In this document: positions 25,160 through 34,247 of the stretch, in pieces
Layout: each line of letters opens with the position of its first letter
Position numbering within the stretch: position 1 is the stretch's first letter
DNA from: Brevibacterium sp. 239c
GTDB taxonomy: Bacteria; Actinomycetota; Actinomycetes; Actinomycetales; Brevibacteriaceae
Length of the DNA: 64,000 nucleotides
Reading direction: 5' to 3'
Assembly (NCBI RefSeq): GCF_900169365.1
Contig: NZ_FXZH01000005.1
Coordinates: 177,196-241,195, forward strand
Position numbers and translations under genes: made by a program
Notes under the pieces: model-generated
Database searches by the model: none
Seen by the model: the letters and a program-made list of their open reading frames with translations, nothing else
What the model was told of the DNA's origin: nothing

Positions 25160-28100
25160 GGAATCCGCTGCGAGATGACCTTCGACACACCATCACCATG
25201 CATCGTCACCCCGTAGAGCGCGTCGGCGATCTCCATCGTGCGCTTCTGGTGCGTGATGACGATGAGCTGAGAGGAGTCCTGGAGCTCCTCGAACACGGTC
25301 AGCAGGCGAGACAGGTTGAGATCGTCGAGTGCCGCCTCGACCTCGTCCATGACGTAGAACGGACTGGGCCTGGCCTTGAAGATCGCAACCAGCATGGCCA
25401 CGGCGACCAGTGAGCGCTCACCGCCGGAGAGCAGGGACAGTCGTTTGACCTTCTTACCGGCGGGCCGGGCGTGGACATCGACGCCGGTCGTGAGCATGTC
25501 ATTGGGATCGGTCAGGCTCAGGGATCCCTCGCCGCCGGGGAAGAGTCGGGAGAAGATGTCTTCGAATTCGCGAGCGGTGTCCGCATAGGCCTCCGAGAAG
25601 ACGCGTTCGACGTGCCGGTCGACCTCATCGACGAGCTTCATCAGGTCTTTCCGGGAGGACTCGATGTCGGTGATCTGCTTTTCGAGGAACTGGTGTCGCT
25701 CCTTCAGCGCTTCGTATTCTTCGAGCGCCAGCGGGTTGACGGTTCCGATGCGCTTGAGGGCAGCGGTTGCCTGCTTGTGACGCTTCTCGACCTCGGCTCT
25801 CACGTAGGGTCGTTCTTCCTCGCTCTCGTCGAAGGCGGGCACAGGGGTATGCGGACCGTAGAGTTCGACCAGTCGTTCGAGCCCGAGCCCGGTCTCTTCC
25901 CCCGCCCGGTTCTCGATCTCTTCGAGCTTAAGTCGGAACCGTTCCTTTGCGAGTTCGGCTTCGGCCGCCATGTCCTTGAGTCGTTGGAGTTCTGTGCGCG
26001 TGGTGCCCAATTCTTCGCCGAGGTGGCCCTTCTCCTCGCGCAGCTGCCCGCGCTCCTCGACGAGGACCTGGATCTGGGAGCCGAGTTCGGACACCGTCGT
26101 CTCCGCGAGGGTGCTCGCGTTCTGTGCGGTCTCGACGATGAGCAGCGCCGAGGCGGCTGCTCTGTTCTTGCGCACAATCGTCCGCTGCGTCTGCTCACGT
26201 GCGGTCTCCTCCGCCGTTGCCTGACGCAGCAGGGAATCAACACGGTCGGAGAGGAACTGTGCCCGGTCCGTGGCTGCCTTGTGGCTGATCCGAGTCTCGA
26301 TGACGTCTTCAGAGGACTGAGACACCTGCTGGCTGAGCTCGTCTCGGGCTGTGGTGTCGACGACCTCTTCGACGTCGTCTGCCCCGGCGAGTGCGGATTC
26401 GGCTGTGCGGGCCTCACTTTCGGCGGTCTCCAGCCGTGTCTTCAGTTCTACTTCGTTGTCCTTGGCCCGCTGCAGGCGAGTCTGGGCGGTGGTGATGTCG
26501 CCCGTGATTCGCGAGACCTCTTCCCCTGCGGCCATGATCGCCGCGTCCGAGGAATGCAGTTCCTCAAGGGCCGCGGCGGCCACTGTCTTCGCCTCGACGA
26601 GTTTCGCGTCGACCCGATCGATGTCGGCGTCGATGCGGCTCCGTGCCTGCTCCAGTTCGGTGATTGAGGTACGGGTCTCTTCGAGCGCGGTCTGTGAGGA
26701 CAGACGGGTGCCCGAGGCGGTGCGGGCCCGACTGACCCGGGTGGCGGTGAGGATCTCACCGTGCACCGTGACGGCGGTGAGTTCGGGGTGGGCGTCGATG
26801 AGGGACAAGGCGCTGTCAGCGTCATCAACGCACACGACCGCCTCCAGCGCAGAGTTCAGAAGTTCGGTGAGTTCAGGGACGTCGCTGCTGACCACGTCGG
26901 AGAGCCACCGCGTGGCCGCCCCACCGTCCGCGGTCGGGCTGAGGGTGGGCAGGCTCTTCGACTCGCCGCTCCTACCGGCGATCCCACCAGCGGCCCTACC
27001 AGCGGTCCCACCTGTTCTCGTCCCGGCAGGGATCGTGAGGTGGACATTGGTGTCCTCGCCGAGGTGGTCGAGGACTGTCAGTGCCACCCGACCGGAATCG
27101 ACGAGCACACCGGAGACCGTGTTCGACAGGGCTGCCGCCACAGCCATTTCAAATCCGTTGGCCACGCTCAACCGTTCGGTCACGGCCGAGCCGACCCCTG
27201 GCAGATCGGCGTTGACGATGTCTTCGAGGTCGGCTTCCAATGCGGTGCCCAGAGACAGGGCCTCCGCGCGGGCCTGGGCCGAGGCGAGTTCTGACGCGGT
27301 CTTCGCCTGCTGTGCTCGGAGCTCGTCGAGTTCGGTCTCCAACGCGGTCTGGGCGTCTTTCGCGGATTCGTATTCCGTGTCGAGTTCGCTCTCGCCTGCT
27401 TCCACGCCTTCCACAGCTGCCTCGGCGGTGCTCAGTTCTTCACGGCGTTCGGCGATACGGGCCGACGCGGTGTCGATCTCTGCCCGGTTGGATTCGATTC
27501 TGGAGGCGAGGTCGCTGATGCGCTCTCGCGCCTGGGTGCTCTTGGACTGCAGTGCCGAGCGGTTCTTGATCGCCTCGGTGATGGCCAACTGGGTCGCCTT
27601 GACCTCGTCTTCGGCCTTCTTCAACGCCAATGCGAGTTCTTCTTTTCGCATCTGGCTGCGATCCAGTGCCACCGCGGATTCCTCCACTGCCTTCCGTGCG
27701 GCGCCGAGTTCCTGCTGGTGGTGCTCGGCTTGGGATCTCAGCTCTTCCGGCGACTTCGATTCCCGTCTGCCCAGGCTTGCAACCTCGGAGAGCAAGTGTG
27801 AGCGCTTGTCCTCGGCGCGCTGGGCAAGTCCTCTGGCCCGGACGATCTGGGTCTGTGTCCGCGATTCGGAGGTCCGCAGGTTCTCCAGCTCGGCATCAAG
27901 GGTTCCCAGACGTGTTTCGATCTCCTGCAATCGCGCCTCTGTGCGGGATCGCCGATGCTCGAGGTCACCGATCCGGTCATTGCCGTCTTCGCCCTCAACC
28001 GTGGAAGTCGAGGCCAGTGTGGCCTGCAGGCGCACGGTGTCATCAGCCAACAGCCGTGCTGCGGAATCGCGCAGTGTGGCTTGGACGGTGGCGGCTTTCT

Positions 28101-28737
28101 GAGCGGCCTCGGCCTGTCGCCCCAGCGGCCCCAACTGTCGATTGAGTTCAGTCCGCAGGTCGGACAGACGATCAAGATTCGTCTGCAGACCGGTGAGCTT
28201 GCGGACGGCTTTGTCCTTGCGTCTGCGGTGCTTGAGGACGCCGGCGGCCTCTTCGATGAAGCTGCGGCGCTCGATCGGGTCGGCGTGCAGAATCGCGTCG
28301 AGGCGCCCCTGTCCCACGATGACGTGCATCTCTTTGCCCAGACCGGAGTCGTTGAGCAGTTCCTGGATGTCCAGCAGTCGTGCCGGTGTCCCGTTGACGG
28401 CGTATTCGCTGCCCCCGGTGCGAAACAGGGTGCGCGAGATCGTGACCTCGGTGTAGTCGACGGGGATGGCTCCGTCGGTGTTGTCGATGGTCAGGGCCAC
28501 CTCGGCGCGGCCCAATGCCTGTCTCTTCGAGGTCCCGGCGAAGATGACGTCGTCCATCTTTCCGCCGCGCAGATTCTTCGCGCCCTGCTCTCCCATCACC
28601 CAGGACAAGGCGTCGACGACGTTGGACTTGCCGGAGCCGTTGGGGCCGACAACACAGGTGATGCCCGGCTCGAATTTGAGAGTCGTCGCCGAGGCAAAGG
28701 ATTTGAATCCTCGCAGGGTCAGGCTTTTGAGATGCAT
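25156..28737 (-). CDS. smc: Chromosome segregation ATPase SMC
   Basis: SMC forms the condensin-like complex with ScpA and ScpB that organises and segregates chromosomes. The 1193-residue protein has the Walker A GPNGSGKSNVVDAL near residue 32, long coiled coils, a central hinge (about residues 515-680) and the C-terminal ABC signature LSGGERSLVAVAML plus VMDEVEAALDD. A low-complexity Gly/Ala/Arg/Thr patch (TGGTAGRAAGGIAGRSG) sits within the hinge region. No scpAB is visible in the window. Confidence 0.97.
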   Translation of the reverse strand: MHLKSLTLRGFKSFASATTLKFEPGITCVVGPNGSGKSNVVDALSWVMGEQGAKNLRGGKMDDVIFAGTSKRQALGRAEVALTIDNTDGAIPVDYTEVTISRTLFRTGGSEYAVNGTPARLLDIQELLNDSGLGKEMHVIVGQGRLDAILHADPIERRSFIEEAAGVLKHRRRKDKAVRKLTGLQTNLDRLSDLRTELNRQLGPLGRQAEAAQKAATVQATLRDSAARLLADDTVRLQATLASTSTVEGEDGNDRIGDLEHRRSRTEARLQEIETRLGTLDAELENLRTSESRTQTQIVRARGLAQRAEDKRSHLLSEVASLGRRESKSPEELRSQAEHHQQELGAARKAVEESAVALDRSQMRKEELALALKKAEDEVKATQLAITEAIKNRSALQSKSTQARERISDLASRIESNRAEIDTASARIAERREELSTAEAAVEGVEAGESELDTEYESAKDAQTALETELDELRAQQAKTASELASAQARAEALSLGTALEADLEDIVNADLPGVGSAVTERLSVANGFEMAVAAALSNTVSGVLVDSGRVALTVLDHLGEDTNVHLTIPAGTRTGGTAGRAAGGIAGRSGESKSLPTLSPTADGGAATRWLSDVVSSDVPELTELLNSALEAVVCVDDADSALSLIDAHPELTAVTVHGEILTATRVSRARTASGTRLSSQTALEETRTSITELEQARSRIDADIDRVDAKLVEAKTVAAAALEELHSSDAAIMAAGEEVSRITGDITTAQTRLQRAKDNEVELKTRLETAESEARTAESALAGADDVEEVVDTTARDELSQQVSQSSEDVIETRISHKAATDRAQFLSDRVDSLLRQATAEETAREQTQRTIVRKNRAAASALLIVETAQNASTLAETTVSELGSQIQVLVEERGQLREEKGHLGEELGTTRTELQRLKDMAAEAELAKERFRLKLEEIENRAGEETGLGLERLVELYGPHTPVPAFDESEEERPYVRAEVEKRHKQATAALKRIGTVNPLALEEYEALKERHQFLEKQITDIESSRKDLMKLVDEVDRHVERVFSEAYADTAREFEDIFSRLFPGGEGSLSLTDPNDMLTTGVDVHARPAGKKVKRLSLLSGGERSLVAVAMLVAIFKARPSPFYVMDEVEAALDDLNLSRLLTVFEELQDSSQLIVITHQKRTMEIADALYGVTMHGDGVSKVISQRIP

Positions 28738-28823
28738 TGTCCATCCAGCATATCGCGAAGGAGTTCCTGCAATACTCCGATCTTTTGATAGAGTGTTCCC
28801 TCGTGCGCCGAAATCGGCGCCTA

Positions 28824-28896
28824 TCCTCCGTAGCTCAGTTGGCAGAGCATTCGACTGTTAATCGAAGGGTCGCTGGTTCGAGCCCAGCCGGAGGAG
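28824..28896 (+). tRNA. tRNA-Asn (anticodon GUU)
   Basis: The 73-base sequence folds as a standard cloverleaf. The acceptor arms TCCTCCG/CGGAGGA pair fully. The anticodon stem TTCGA/TCGAA carries the loop CTGTTAA with anticodon GTT, and the T arm is GCTGG-TTCGAGC-CCAGC. A terminator at 28904-28929 follows at once. Confidence 0.95.
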
Positions 28897-28903
28897 CGGA
28901 TCG

Positions 28904-28929
28904 AGGCCTCGTCGTTAGCGACGAGGCCT
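28904..28929 (+). terminator. Terminator after tRNA-Asn
   Basis: AGGCCTCGTCG and CGACGAGGCCT form a perfect 11-bp stem with a TTAG loop, starting eight bases past the tRNA end. A short TTGTCC follows. Confidence 0.8.
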
Positions 28930-28986
28930 TGTCCTTGCCCGGGCAGAATCAATCATCGTCGCACCGGCGAAAGCTCGGCCCGCCTC

Positions 28987-29026
28987 GCATCTCACCTGAG
29001 AAGATCGCATCTCATCTGAGGAGATC
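28987..29026. repeat. 20-bp tandem repeat upstream of the BCCT gene
   Basis: Two adjacent 20-nt units (GCATCTCAcCTGAGaAGATC and GCATCTCAtCTGAGgAGATC) differ at two positions. Each unit contains the imperfect dyad ATCTC...GAGAT. They lie 160 bases upstream of the BCCT transporter and could be a regulator's binding site. Confidence 0.6.
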
Positions 29027-29186
29027 ATCGGTGTGAATCGACAGGAAACTGACAAATCGGGCTATTTCTAGGTAAGCACATCGTAATACCGCCCGATGAC
29101 TATCAATGCCGTCCATGAACAGGAAGGAGCGCCGACTGGGAATGGTCGCGAACCTATTGCGGCCCAGCTGATCGGCTAGCGTCCCT

Positions 29187-31058
29187 ATGAGCAGTGAATT
29201 GACTAAGACTCAGGAGCTGATCAAGCACCTGAAGAATCCGACCACCAAACAGAGGCCCCTGATTCGCCAGGGAGTCGACAAGGTGGTCTTCTTCACAGCC
29301 GGTATCCTCGCAGTTGCATTCGTCGTCTGGGGCTTCATCTCTCCAGAGAGCCTCGGTTCTGTCGCGGGCACTCTGCTGACCGGTGTCATGGACAACTTCG
29401 GCTGGCTCTTCGTCATCGCCGCCACGGTCTTCACGATCTTCGTCATCATCGTCGCCTTGTCCAAGTTCGGGCGCATCCCGCTGGGCAGGGACGATGAGAA
29501 GCCGCAGTTCAAGACTTCGTCGTGGATCTCGATGATGTTCGCCACCGGCATGGGCATCGGGTTGGTCTTCTCCGCTGTCGGTGAGCCGCTGTTCTTCTAC
29601 ATGTCTCCTCCCCCGGCGACCGTTGATGGTTCCACGGCGGAGGCGATGGGCACCTCGATGGGAACCACGCTCTTCCACTGGACCCTCTACCCCTGGGCCA
29701 TGTATGCCATCGTCGGACTCGGCGTCGCCTACGGCTCCTTCCGTCTCGGTCGCTCCCAGCTGTTCTCCTCGATGTTCACCCCACTGTTCGGCGAGCGTGC
29801 CGTCAACGGCGCCGGCGGCAAGGTCATCAACATCCTCGCGATCCTCGCGACGCTCTTCGGCTCCGCCTGTTCGCTCGGTCTCGGCGCGATCCAGATCGGC
29901 GGCGGCATCGAATCGGCGGGCATCATGTCCCACGTCTCTTCGCCGATCCTCGTCATCATCATCGCAATCCTCACAGCTGCCTTCGTCGCTTCGGCCGTGT
30001 CCGGTGTCGAGAAGGGCATCCAGTGGCTGTCGAACATCAACATGGTTCTCGCGATCATCGTCGCCCTCATCGTGTTCATCGGCGGGCCGACACTGTTCAT
30101 CCTCAACGTGATCCCATCCTCGATCGGCTCGTTCATCGAGGATCTGCCCCAGATGGCCTCGCGCACCGCGGCCAACGGTCAGGGCGTCAATGAGTGGCTG
30201 TCCTCGTGGACGGTCTTCTACTGGGCCTGGTGGGTCTCCTGGTCGCCCTTCGTCGGCCTCTTCATCGCCCGTATCTCGCGCGGCCGCACCGTGCGTCAGT
30301 TCGTCACCGGCGTCCTCATCGTCCCTTCCGTCGTGTCGACCATTTGGTTCGCGATCTTCGGCGGCGGTGCCATCGGCATCCAGGAGCGTGCCGAACGCGG
30401 CGAAGGAACTGTCAAGGCACTGGCGAAGGTCGTCGACGGTGAGCCGGACATCAACATGGACACGATCCTCTTCGACCTCCTCGGCGCGCTTCCGCTGCCG
30501 AACCTCATCGCCATCATCCTGATGATCGTCACGGTCATCCTGATCGCGATCTTCTTCGTCACCGGCGCCGACTCTGCCTCGATCGTCATGGGCACGCTCT
30601 CGGCCAACGGTCGCGAAGAGCCAGGACGAGGTCTTGTCCTGTTCTGGGGTGTGGCCACCGGTGCTGTGGCCGCGGTGATGCTCCTCGCCGGAGGTGATGA
30701 CCCCGCCGAGGCGCTCGAAGGTCTGAAGAACATCACGATCGTGGCGGCATTGCCGTTCGTCATCGTCATGCTGCTGCTGTGTGTGGCGGTGTGGAAGGAC
30801 CTGTCCCGAGATCCGCTGATCATCCAGGGGCAGCTGGCCGACCACATCCTCGAACAGTCGGTCGCCACGGCCGTCGACGAGTACGACGGTGAGGTCTTCG
30901 GACTCGACACGTCCGAGTTGCCTGCCGAGGAGATCGCAGACGACGAAGGCACGACCTCCACCGACACCGAGGCGGGTGCTGAGTCTTCGTCGAAGGGTGA
31001 TTCCTCGAAGTCCGGTGACACGTCCGGTGAGGAGGGTTCCAAGTACCGCATGCGCTGA
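29187..31058 (+). CDS. BCCT-family betaine/carnitine/choline transporter
   Basis: This is a sodium- or proton-coupled importer of compatible solutes such as glycine betaine. The 623-residue protein has the BCCT fold with twelve membrane segments and the family signature WTVFYWAWWVSWSPFVGLFIARISRGRT near residue 340, with the Trp-rich box that binds quaternary ammonium groups. An acidic, Ser-rich C-terminal tail of about 60 residues (like osmosensory C-terminal tails in the family) ends the protein. A tRNA-Asn and a 20-bp tandem repeat lie upstream, and a strong terminator follows at 31076. Confidence 0.95.
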   Translation: MSSELTKTQELIKHLKNPTTKQRPLIRQGVDKVVFFTAGILAVAFVVWGFISPESLGSVAGTLLTGVMDNFGWLFVIAATVFTIFVIIVALSKFGRIPLGRDDEKPQFKTSSWISMMFATGMGIGLVFSAVGEPLFFYMSPPPATVDGSTAEAMGTSMGTTLFHWTLYPWAMYAIVGLGVAYGSFRLGRSQLFSSMFTPLFGERAVNGAGGKVINILAILATLFGSACSLGLGAIQIGGGIESAGIMSHVSSPILVIIIAILTAAFVASAVSGVEKGIQWLSNINMVLAIIVALIVFIGGPTLFILNVIPSSIGSFIEDLPQMASRTAANGQGVNEWLSSWTVFYWAWWVSWSPFVGLFIARISRGRTVRQFVTGVLIVPSVVSTIWFAIFGGGAIGIQERAERGEGTVKALAKVVDGEPDINMDTILFDLLGALPLPNLIAIILMIVTVILIAIFFVTGADSASIVMGTLSANGREEPGRGLVLFWGVATGAVAAVMLLAGGDDPAEALEGLKNITIVAALPFVIVMLLLCVAVWKDLSRDPLIIQGQLADHILEQSVATAVDEYDGEVFGLDTSELPAEEIADDEGTTSTDTEAGAESSSKGDSSKSGDTSGEEGSKYRMR

Positions 31059-31075
31059 TTAGTCGCAGAAACCGA

Positions 31076-31123
31076 GCCGAGGGCCGGGTATCACTCCGAG
31101 AGGAGCGGTACCCGGCCCTCGGC
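31076..31123. terminator. Bidirectional-type terminator between BCCT and DoxX genes
   Basis: A 15-bp perfect stem (GCCGAGGGCCGGGTA with TACCCGGCCCTCGGC) encloses a loop with an inner CTCC/GGAG stem. It sits 18 bases past the BCCT stop, and the DoxX gene ends 47 bases to the right, so it could serve both. Confidence 0.85.
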
Positions 31124-31169
31124 AATTCCCTGGGCTTCCTGCCCCAAGAGGGTCACCTTCGAGTCAGGG

Positions 31170-31565
31170 TCACATCCCGAACAGGGTGGGAATCGCGATC
31201 GGTCCCGTCCCGAAGGCGGTGATGACCGCGGCCAAGACCAGCAGAAGCAGGTCGTACTCCGGACCTCCGGCCGAGGCCCAGTACTTCGAGTGCCATCTGA
31301 ACACGTGCAGACAGGTGGTGATGAGCATCAGGACGATCACTCCGATTCCGGCCCACTGAGCGAGAACGCCGGAGGCGAAGGATGCCGCCGCAGTCAGTTC
31401 GGCGATGGCGACGAACCACGCGGTCGGGACGTTGAGCCCGTCGTTCTTTGCGAAACCCGGAATGTCCTTTGCCTTGACCCAGAACTCGCGGACGAATGCC
31501 GCAGTGAGCAGCGCCCGAACGAGCAGGAGGACAATCCCGCCGATGAACGTTGGAATTGTGAACAT
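31170..31565 (-). CDS. DoxX family membrane protein
   Basis: This 131-residue protein has four hydrophobic segments, like the DoxX/quinol-oxidase-subunit family of small membrane proteins. Visible are the opening LLLVRALLTAAFVREFWVKAKD and the central GLNVPTAWFVAIAELTAAASF. The GAGAGGAAC upstream of ATG 31565 supports that start. The molecular function of the family is not settled. Confidence 0.75.
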   Translation of the reverse strand: MFTIPTFIGGIVLLLVRALLTAAFVREFWVKAKDIPGFAKNDGLNVPTAWFVAIAELTAAASFASGVLAQWAGIGVIVLMLITTCLHVFRWHSKYWASAGGPEYDLLLLVLAAVITAFGTGPIAIPTLFGM

Positions 31566-31687
31566 GTCTGTTCCTCTCTGAACATCCACCGACCTGGAAT
31601 TCGCTTGTCCCGAGTCTACTCACACTGCTGACGGGCTCCAGCGACTCTTCGGCTTGATGCGCCAGCGCCGCAGTCGTCGGCACGCGG

Positions 31688-32632
31688 CTAGCGGTAGCGC
31701 GGAGCGTTCTGGCAGTTCGGGCAGAAGTGGCTGCCGCGTCCGCCGATCGTCATCTTCTCGATCTCGGTCCCGCAGCGCACACATTCCTGGCCACCGCGAC
31801 CGTAGACCAGCAAGGCCCGGTCAAAGTAGCCGGATTCTCCGTTGACGTTGACGTAGAGCGCGTCGAAGCTGGTCCCACCCACGGCCAGCGCATCGCTCAT
31901 CACCCGCGCCGCAGAATCGAGGACAGCAGCCAGGCGTGACTTGCGGGTGCGAGCGGGAATCGCCAGAGGGTGGATGCCGGCTCTGAAGAGAGCTTCATCG
32001 GCATAGATATTGCCGATGCCGCTGACCAGAGACTGATCGAGCAACGCTGATTTGACCACCGTCCGCTTGCGGGAGAGCTGCTCGAGAGCCAGACCGGGTT
32101 CGAATGCAGGTTCCAGCGGGTCGGCCGCAATGTGATTCGCCGAGGCGGGCACGAGCCGACCGTAGGCGTGCACCAGGGGCTGAACGCCCAGATGGCCGAA
32201 GATCCGTTGGTCGACGAAGCGCAGCTGAAGGCTCTCACCGTCGGTCTCGGATCCGGCGCTGCCCCGTTCGAGCCGGAAGATGGCTCGCGTGTGCTTGTGG
32301 ATTGAGTCATTCGCGTTGTGCACGCGCAGCTGCCCGCTCATGCCGAGGTGGACGAGCAGACTGAGTTCAGGGGCAGCCGGTTCGGCCGACTGCCCAACGC
32401 CGGGGTCCTCCCCCAACGTCAGCCACATGAATTTTCCACGACGTTCGGCACCGATGATTCGCCGACCGGTGACGGCTGCGACGAACTCTTCGGCTGCGGA
32501 AGCATCGATGCGACGCTGTGACGTCGTGCCGAGTATTCGGGGATCGATCACCTCGGCGCCGGTGATGGTGGTGCCGGCAGTCCATTCATGGACGCCCACA
32601 CGGACGCTCTCAACCTCGGGCAGCTCAGGCAT
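31688..32632 (-). CDS. mutM: DNA-formamidopyrimidine glycosylase (MutM/Fpg)
   Basis: MutM excises oxidised purines such as 8-oxoguanine. It starts with the catalytic MPELPEVE, has the H2TH region with SALLDQSLVSGIGNIYADEALF, and ends with the zinc finger CVRCGTEIEKMTIGGRGSHFCPNC. A 314-residue length is slightly above the usual 270-290, mainly from inserts between the domains. It follows rnc in the usual order. Confidence 0.95.
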   Translation of the reverse strand: MPELPEVESVRVGVHEWTAGTTITGAEVIDPRILGTTSQRRIDASAAEEFVAAVTGRRIIGAERRGKFMWLTLGEDPGVGQSAEPAAPELSLLVHLGMSGQLRVHNANDSIHKHTRAIFRLERGSAGSETDGESLQLRFVDQRIFGHLGVQPLVHAYGRLVPASANHIAADPLEPAFEPGLALEQLSRKRTVVKSALLDQSLVSGIGNIYADEALFRAGIHPLAIPARTRKSRLAAVLDSAARVMSDALAVGGTSFDALYVNVNGESGYFDRALLVYGRGGQECVRCGTEIEKMTIGGRGSHFCPNCQNAPRYR

Positions 32633-32693
32633 CAGGAACTCCTTCGAGCTCTCACGCTCAGAGCGGGGCTACGAGGCCCCGCCACAGCGATGT

Positions 32694-33398
32694 TCAGCGA
32701 GTGTAGTCCGGGTAGATGGTGCGGATGGCCTTGACGGCGACTTCCGCGGCGGCGGCTTCCGCGTTCTTCTTCGAGGAACCGTCTCCGGAGCCCCAACCGT
32801 TGGAGCCCAACAGCGCTGTGGCGGTGAAGACCATGGCGTGGTCGGGTCCCGAGGACACGATCTCGTAGCTCACGGCGCCCAGATCAAGGTCGGCCGCTGC
32901 TTCCTGCAGGGTCGTCTTAAAGTCCATTCCGGCACCGAGATTCACGGCGTCGGAAAGCATACCGTCGATGAGACGGTGAACGAAGGCGAAGGCCTCTTCA
33001 CGTCCGCGGGCGACGAAGGTCGCACCGATGAGGGCTTCGACGGTATCGGCGAGGATCGAGTCCTTGTCGCGACCGCCGGTGAGCTCTTCGCCCTTTCCCA
33101 GGAGTATATGGGGGCCGATTCTGTGTCTGCGCGCGATCGACGCCAGTGCTTTGGTGTTGACCACGGCGGAGCGCATCTTGGCCAGTGAACCTTCGGCCAG
33201 ATCCGGGTTGTCGTAGTAGAGCGACTCGGTGGCCACGAGGCCCAGGACGGAATCGCCGAGGAATTCGAGGCGCTCGTTCGTGGGTATGCCGCCGGCTTCG
33301 AAGGCGAAGGAGCGGTGAGTTAACGCGAGACGAAGAGTCTCGGGATCAATATCGATCCCGAGACTCTTCTGCAGTTCTGCTGTGGTGTCAGTGTCCAC
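32694..33398 (-). CDS. rnc: Ribonuclease III
   Basis: RNase III cleaves double-stranded RNA, including rRNA precursors. The 234-residue protein has the catalytic NERLEFLGDSVLGLV (about residue 38) with its Glu and Asp residues, the second acidic set in DTVEALIGATF, and a C-terminal dsRNA-binding domain from about residue 155. rpmF lies four bases upstream. Its own 5' coding region contains a perfect 16-bp hairpin (33332-33369), a possible self-cleavage site. Confidence 0.96.
   Translation of the reverse strand: MDTDTTAELQKSLGIDIDPETLRLALTHRSFAFEAGGIPTNERLEFLGDSVLGLVATESLYYDNPDLAEGSLAKMRSAVVNTKALASIARRHRIGPHILLGKGEELTGGRDKDSILADTVEALIGATFVARGREEAFAFVHRLIDGMLSDAVNLGAGMDFKTTLQEAAADLDLGAVSYEIVSSGPDHAMVFTATALLGSNGWGSGDGSSKKNAEAAAAEVAVKAIRTIYPDYTR
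33332..33369 (-). promoter_or_regulatory. Perfect 16-bp hairpin inside the start of rnc
   Basis: GAAGAGTCTCGGGATC pairs without mismatch with GATCCCGAGACTCTTC across a 6-base loop (AATATC). It lies about 30-66 bases into the rnc reading frame. In Escherichia coli, RNase III lowers its own expression by cutting a hairpin in the rnc leader, so a similar loop is an inference here. Confidence 0.5.
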
Positions 33399-33401
33399 AG
33401 G

Positions 33402-33605
33402 TCAGACGTCAGCGACCTTGCGTCCCTTGTATTCAAGGAACAGCGGGGTGCCGGCTGCGTCTTCGACAACTTTGGCCTGGTGAGGGCGCGAGTACACAAC
33501 GCGACCGTTCTCCACAGTCTTGACCAGGCTAGGCGCCTGTGCCTTCCACTGCGAACGACGGTGGCGGGTGTTGCTGCGCGACAATTTACGCTTTGGAACA
33601 GCCAC
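33402..33605 (-). CDS. rpmF: 50S ribosomal protein L32
   Basis: L32 is a small 50S protein. The 67-residue sequence opens with the family's [22 protein letters not shown] and has no zinc-binding Cys residues, so it is the C-minus form. It lies between DUF177 upstream and rnc downstream, the standard arrangement. Confidence 0.95.
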   Translation of the reverse strand: MAVPKRKLSRSNTRHRRSQWKAQAPSLVKTVENGRVVYSRPHQAKVVEDAAGTPLFLEYKGRKVADV

Positions 33606-33607
33606 GT

Positions 33608-34126
33608 CTAGCTCTCTTTCTTCTCATCCAACAAACTCTTCAATGATGCGAACGGCGAATCCGATTCGCTGTCATCGACCTCAAGATCTTCACCGAGGGT
33701 GAAGCTGAACTCTTCGCTCCGGTCCTTTGACGGACTGAAGGGCAGAGCCATGACGACAGCATCCCTGATTGCGGGCTCGAGGTCGAGCTGATCGCGATCG
33801 ATGACATAGGAATCCTCGTCGCCATCGGCCTGCTCATAGACATACATCTCTTGGATGTCGACATCTATAGGCAACTCGATTTCGTCGAGAGTCCTTACAT
33901 CTTCGCCGCGGGCCACTGTCGAGACTGTGCCCGACACGTAGATTCCCTCCGACACGCTTTCGAACATCAGCTCGAGTGTCAGTGGTGAACCTTCGGCGAC
34001 CCCGATCACTTCGATCTTGAGATCCGACGGAGCAGACAGGGTGGTGTTCACCCGTTCCCATTCACCAGGATGACCGAGCAATCCCATCGACCTGAGATCG
34101 TAGACGAACTCAGACTGCTTCTTCAT
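33608..34126 (-). CDS. DUF177 (YceD-like) protein
   Basis: This 172-residue protein belongs to the DUF177/YceD family that sits upstream of rpmF throughout bacteria and has been linked to 23S rRNA accumulation. The start at 34126 has an AAAGGAGG site seven bases upstream; a GTG at 34132 is too close to it. Features are the opening [14 protein letters not shown] and the [15 protein letters not shown] segment near the middle. It has no zinc Cys motif. Confidence 0.85.
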   Translation of the reverse strand: MKKQSEFVYDLRSMGLLGHPGEWERVNTTLSAPSDLKIEVIGVAEGSPLTLELMFESVSEGIYVSGTVSTVARGEDVRTLDEIELPIDVDIQEMYVYEQADGDEDSYVIDRDQLDLEPAIRDAVVMALPFSPSKDRSEEFSFTLGEDLEVDDSESDSPFASLKSLLDEKKES

Positions 34127-34185
34127 GCTCACTCCTCCTTTACGTGATTGAGGATGCTTACTCCTGCGTTCACACGCGACTCACC

Positions 34186-34215
34186 ATTCTAGTCATCATC
34201 GCCGGTCATTACCAA
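34186..34215 (-). promoter_or_regulatory. Candidate promoter for DUF177-rpmF-rnc-mutM
   Basis: On the minus strand TTGGTA and TAGAAT are separated by 18 bases and lie about 60 bases upstream of the DUF177 start. Both hexamers are close to the sigma-70 consensus. Confidence 0.45.
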
Positions 34216-34247
34216 TCGAGCCTGTGCGGATGCGCGGGTGTTCCTGG

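Noticed and set aside
25471..26667. 398-codon plus-strand frame opposite smc
   Set aside because: Shadow of the smc coding frame; no recognisable domain.
29154..30845. 563-codon minus-strand frame opposite the BCCT gene
   Set aside because: Highly acidic, His/Arg-rich composition typical of antisense frames; BCCT family features are on the other strand.
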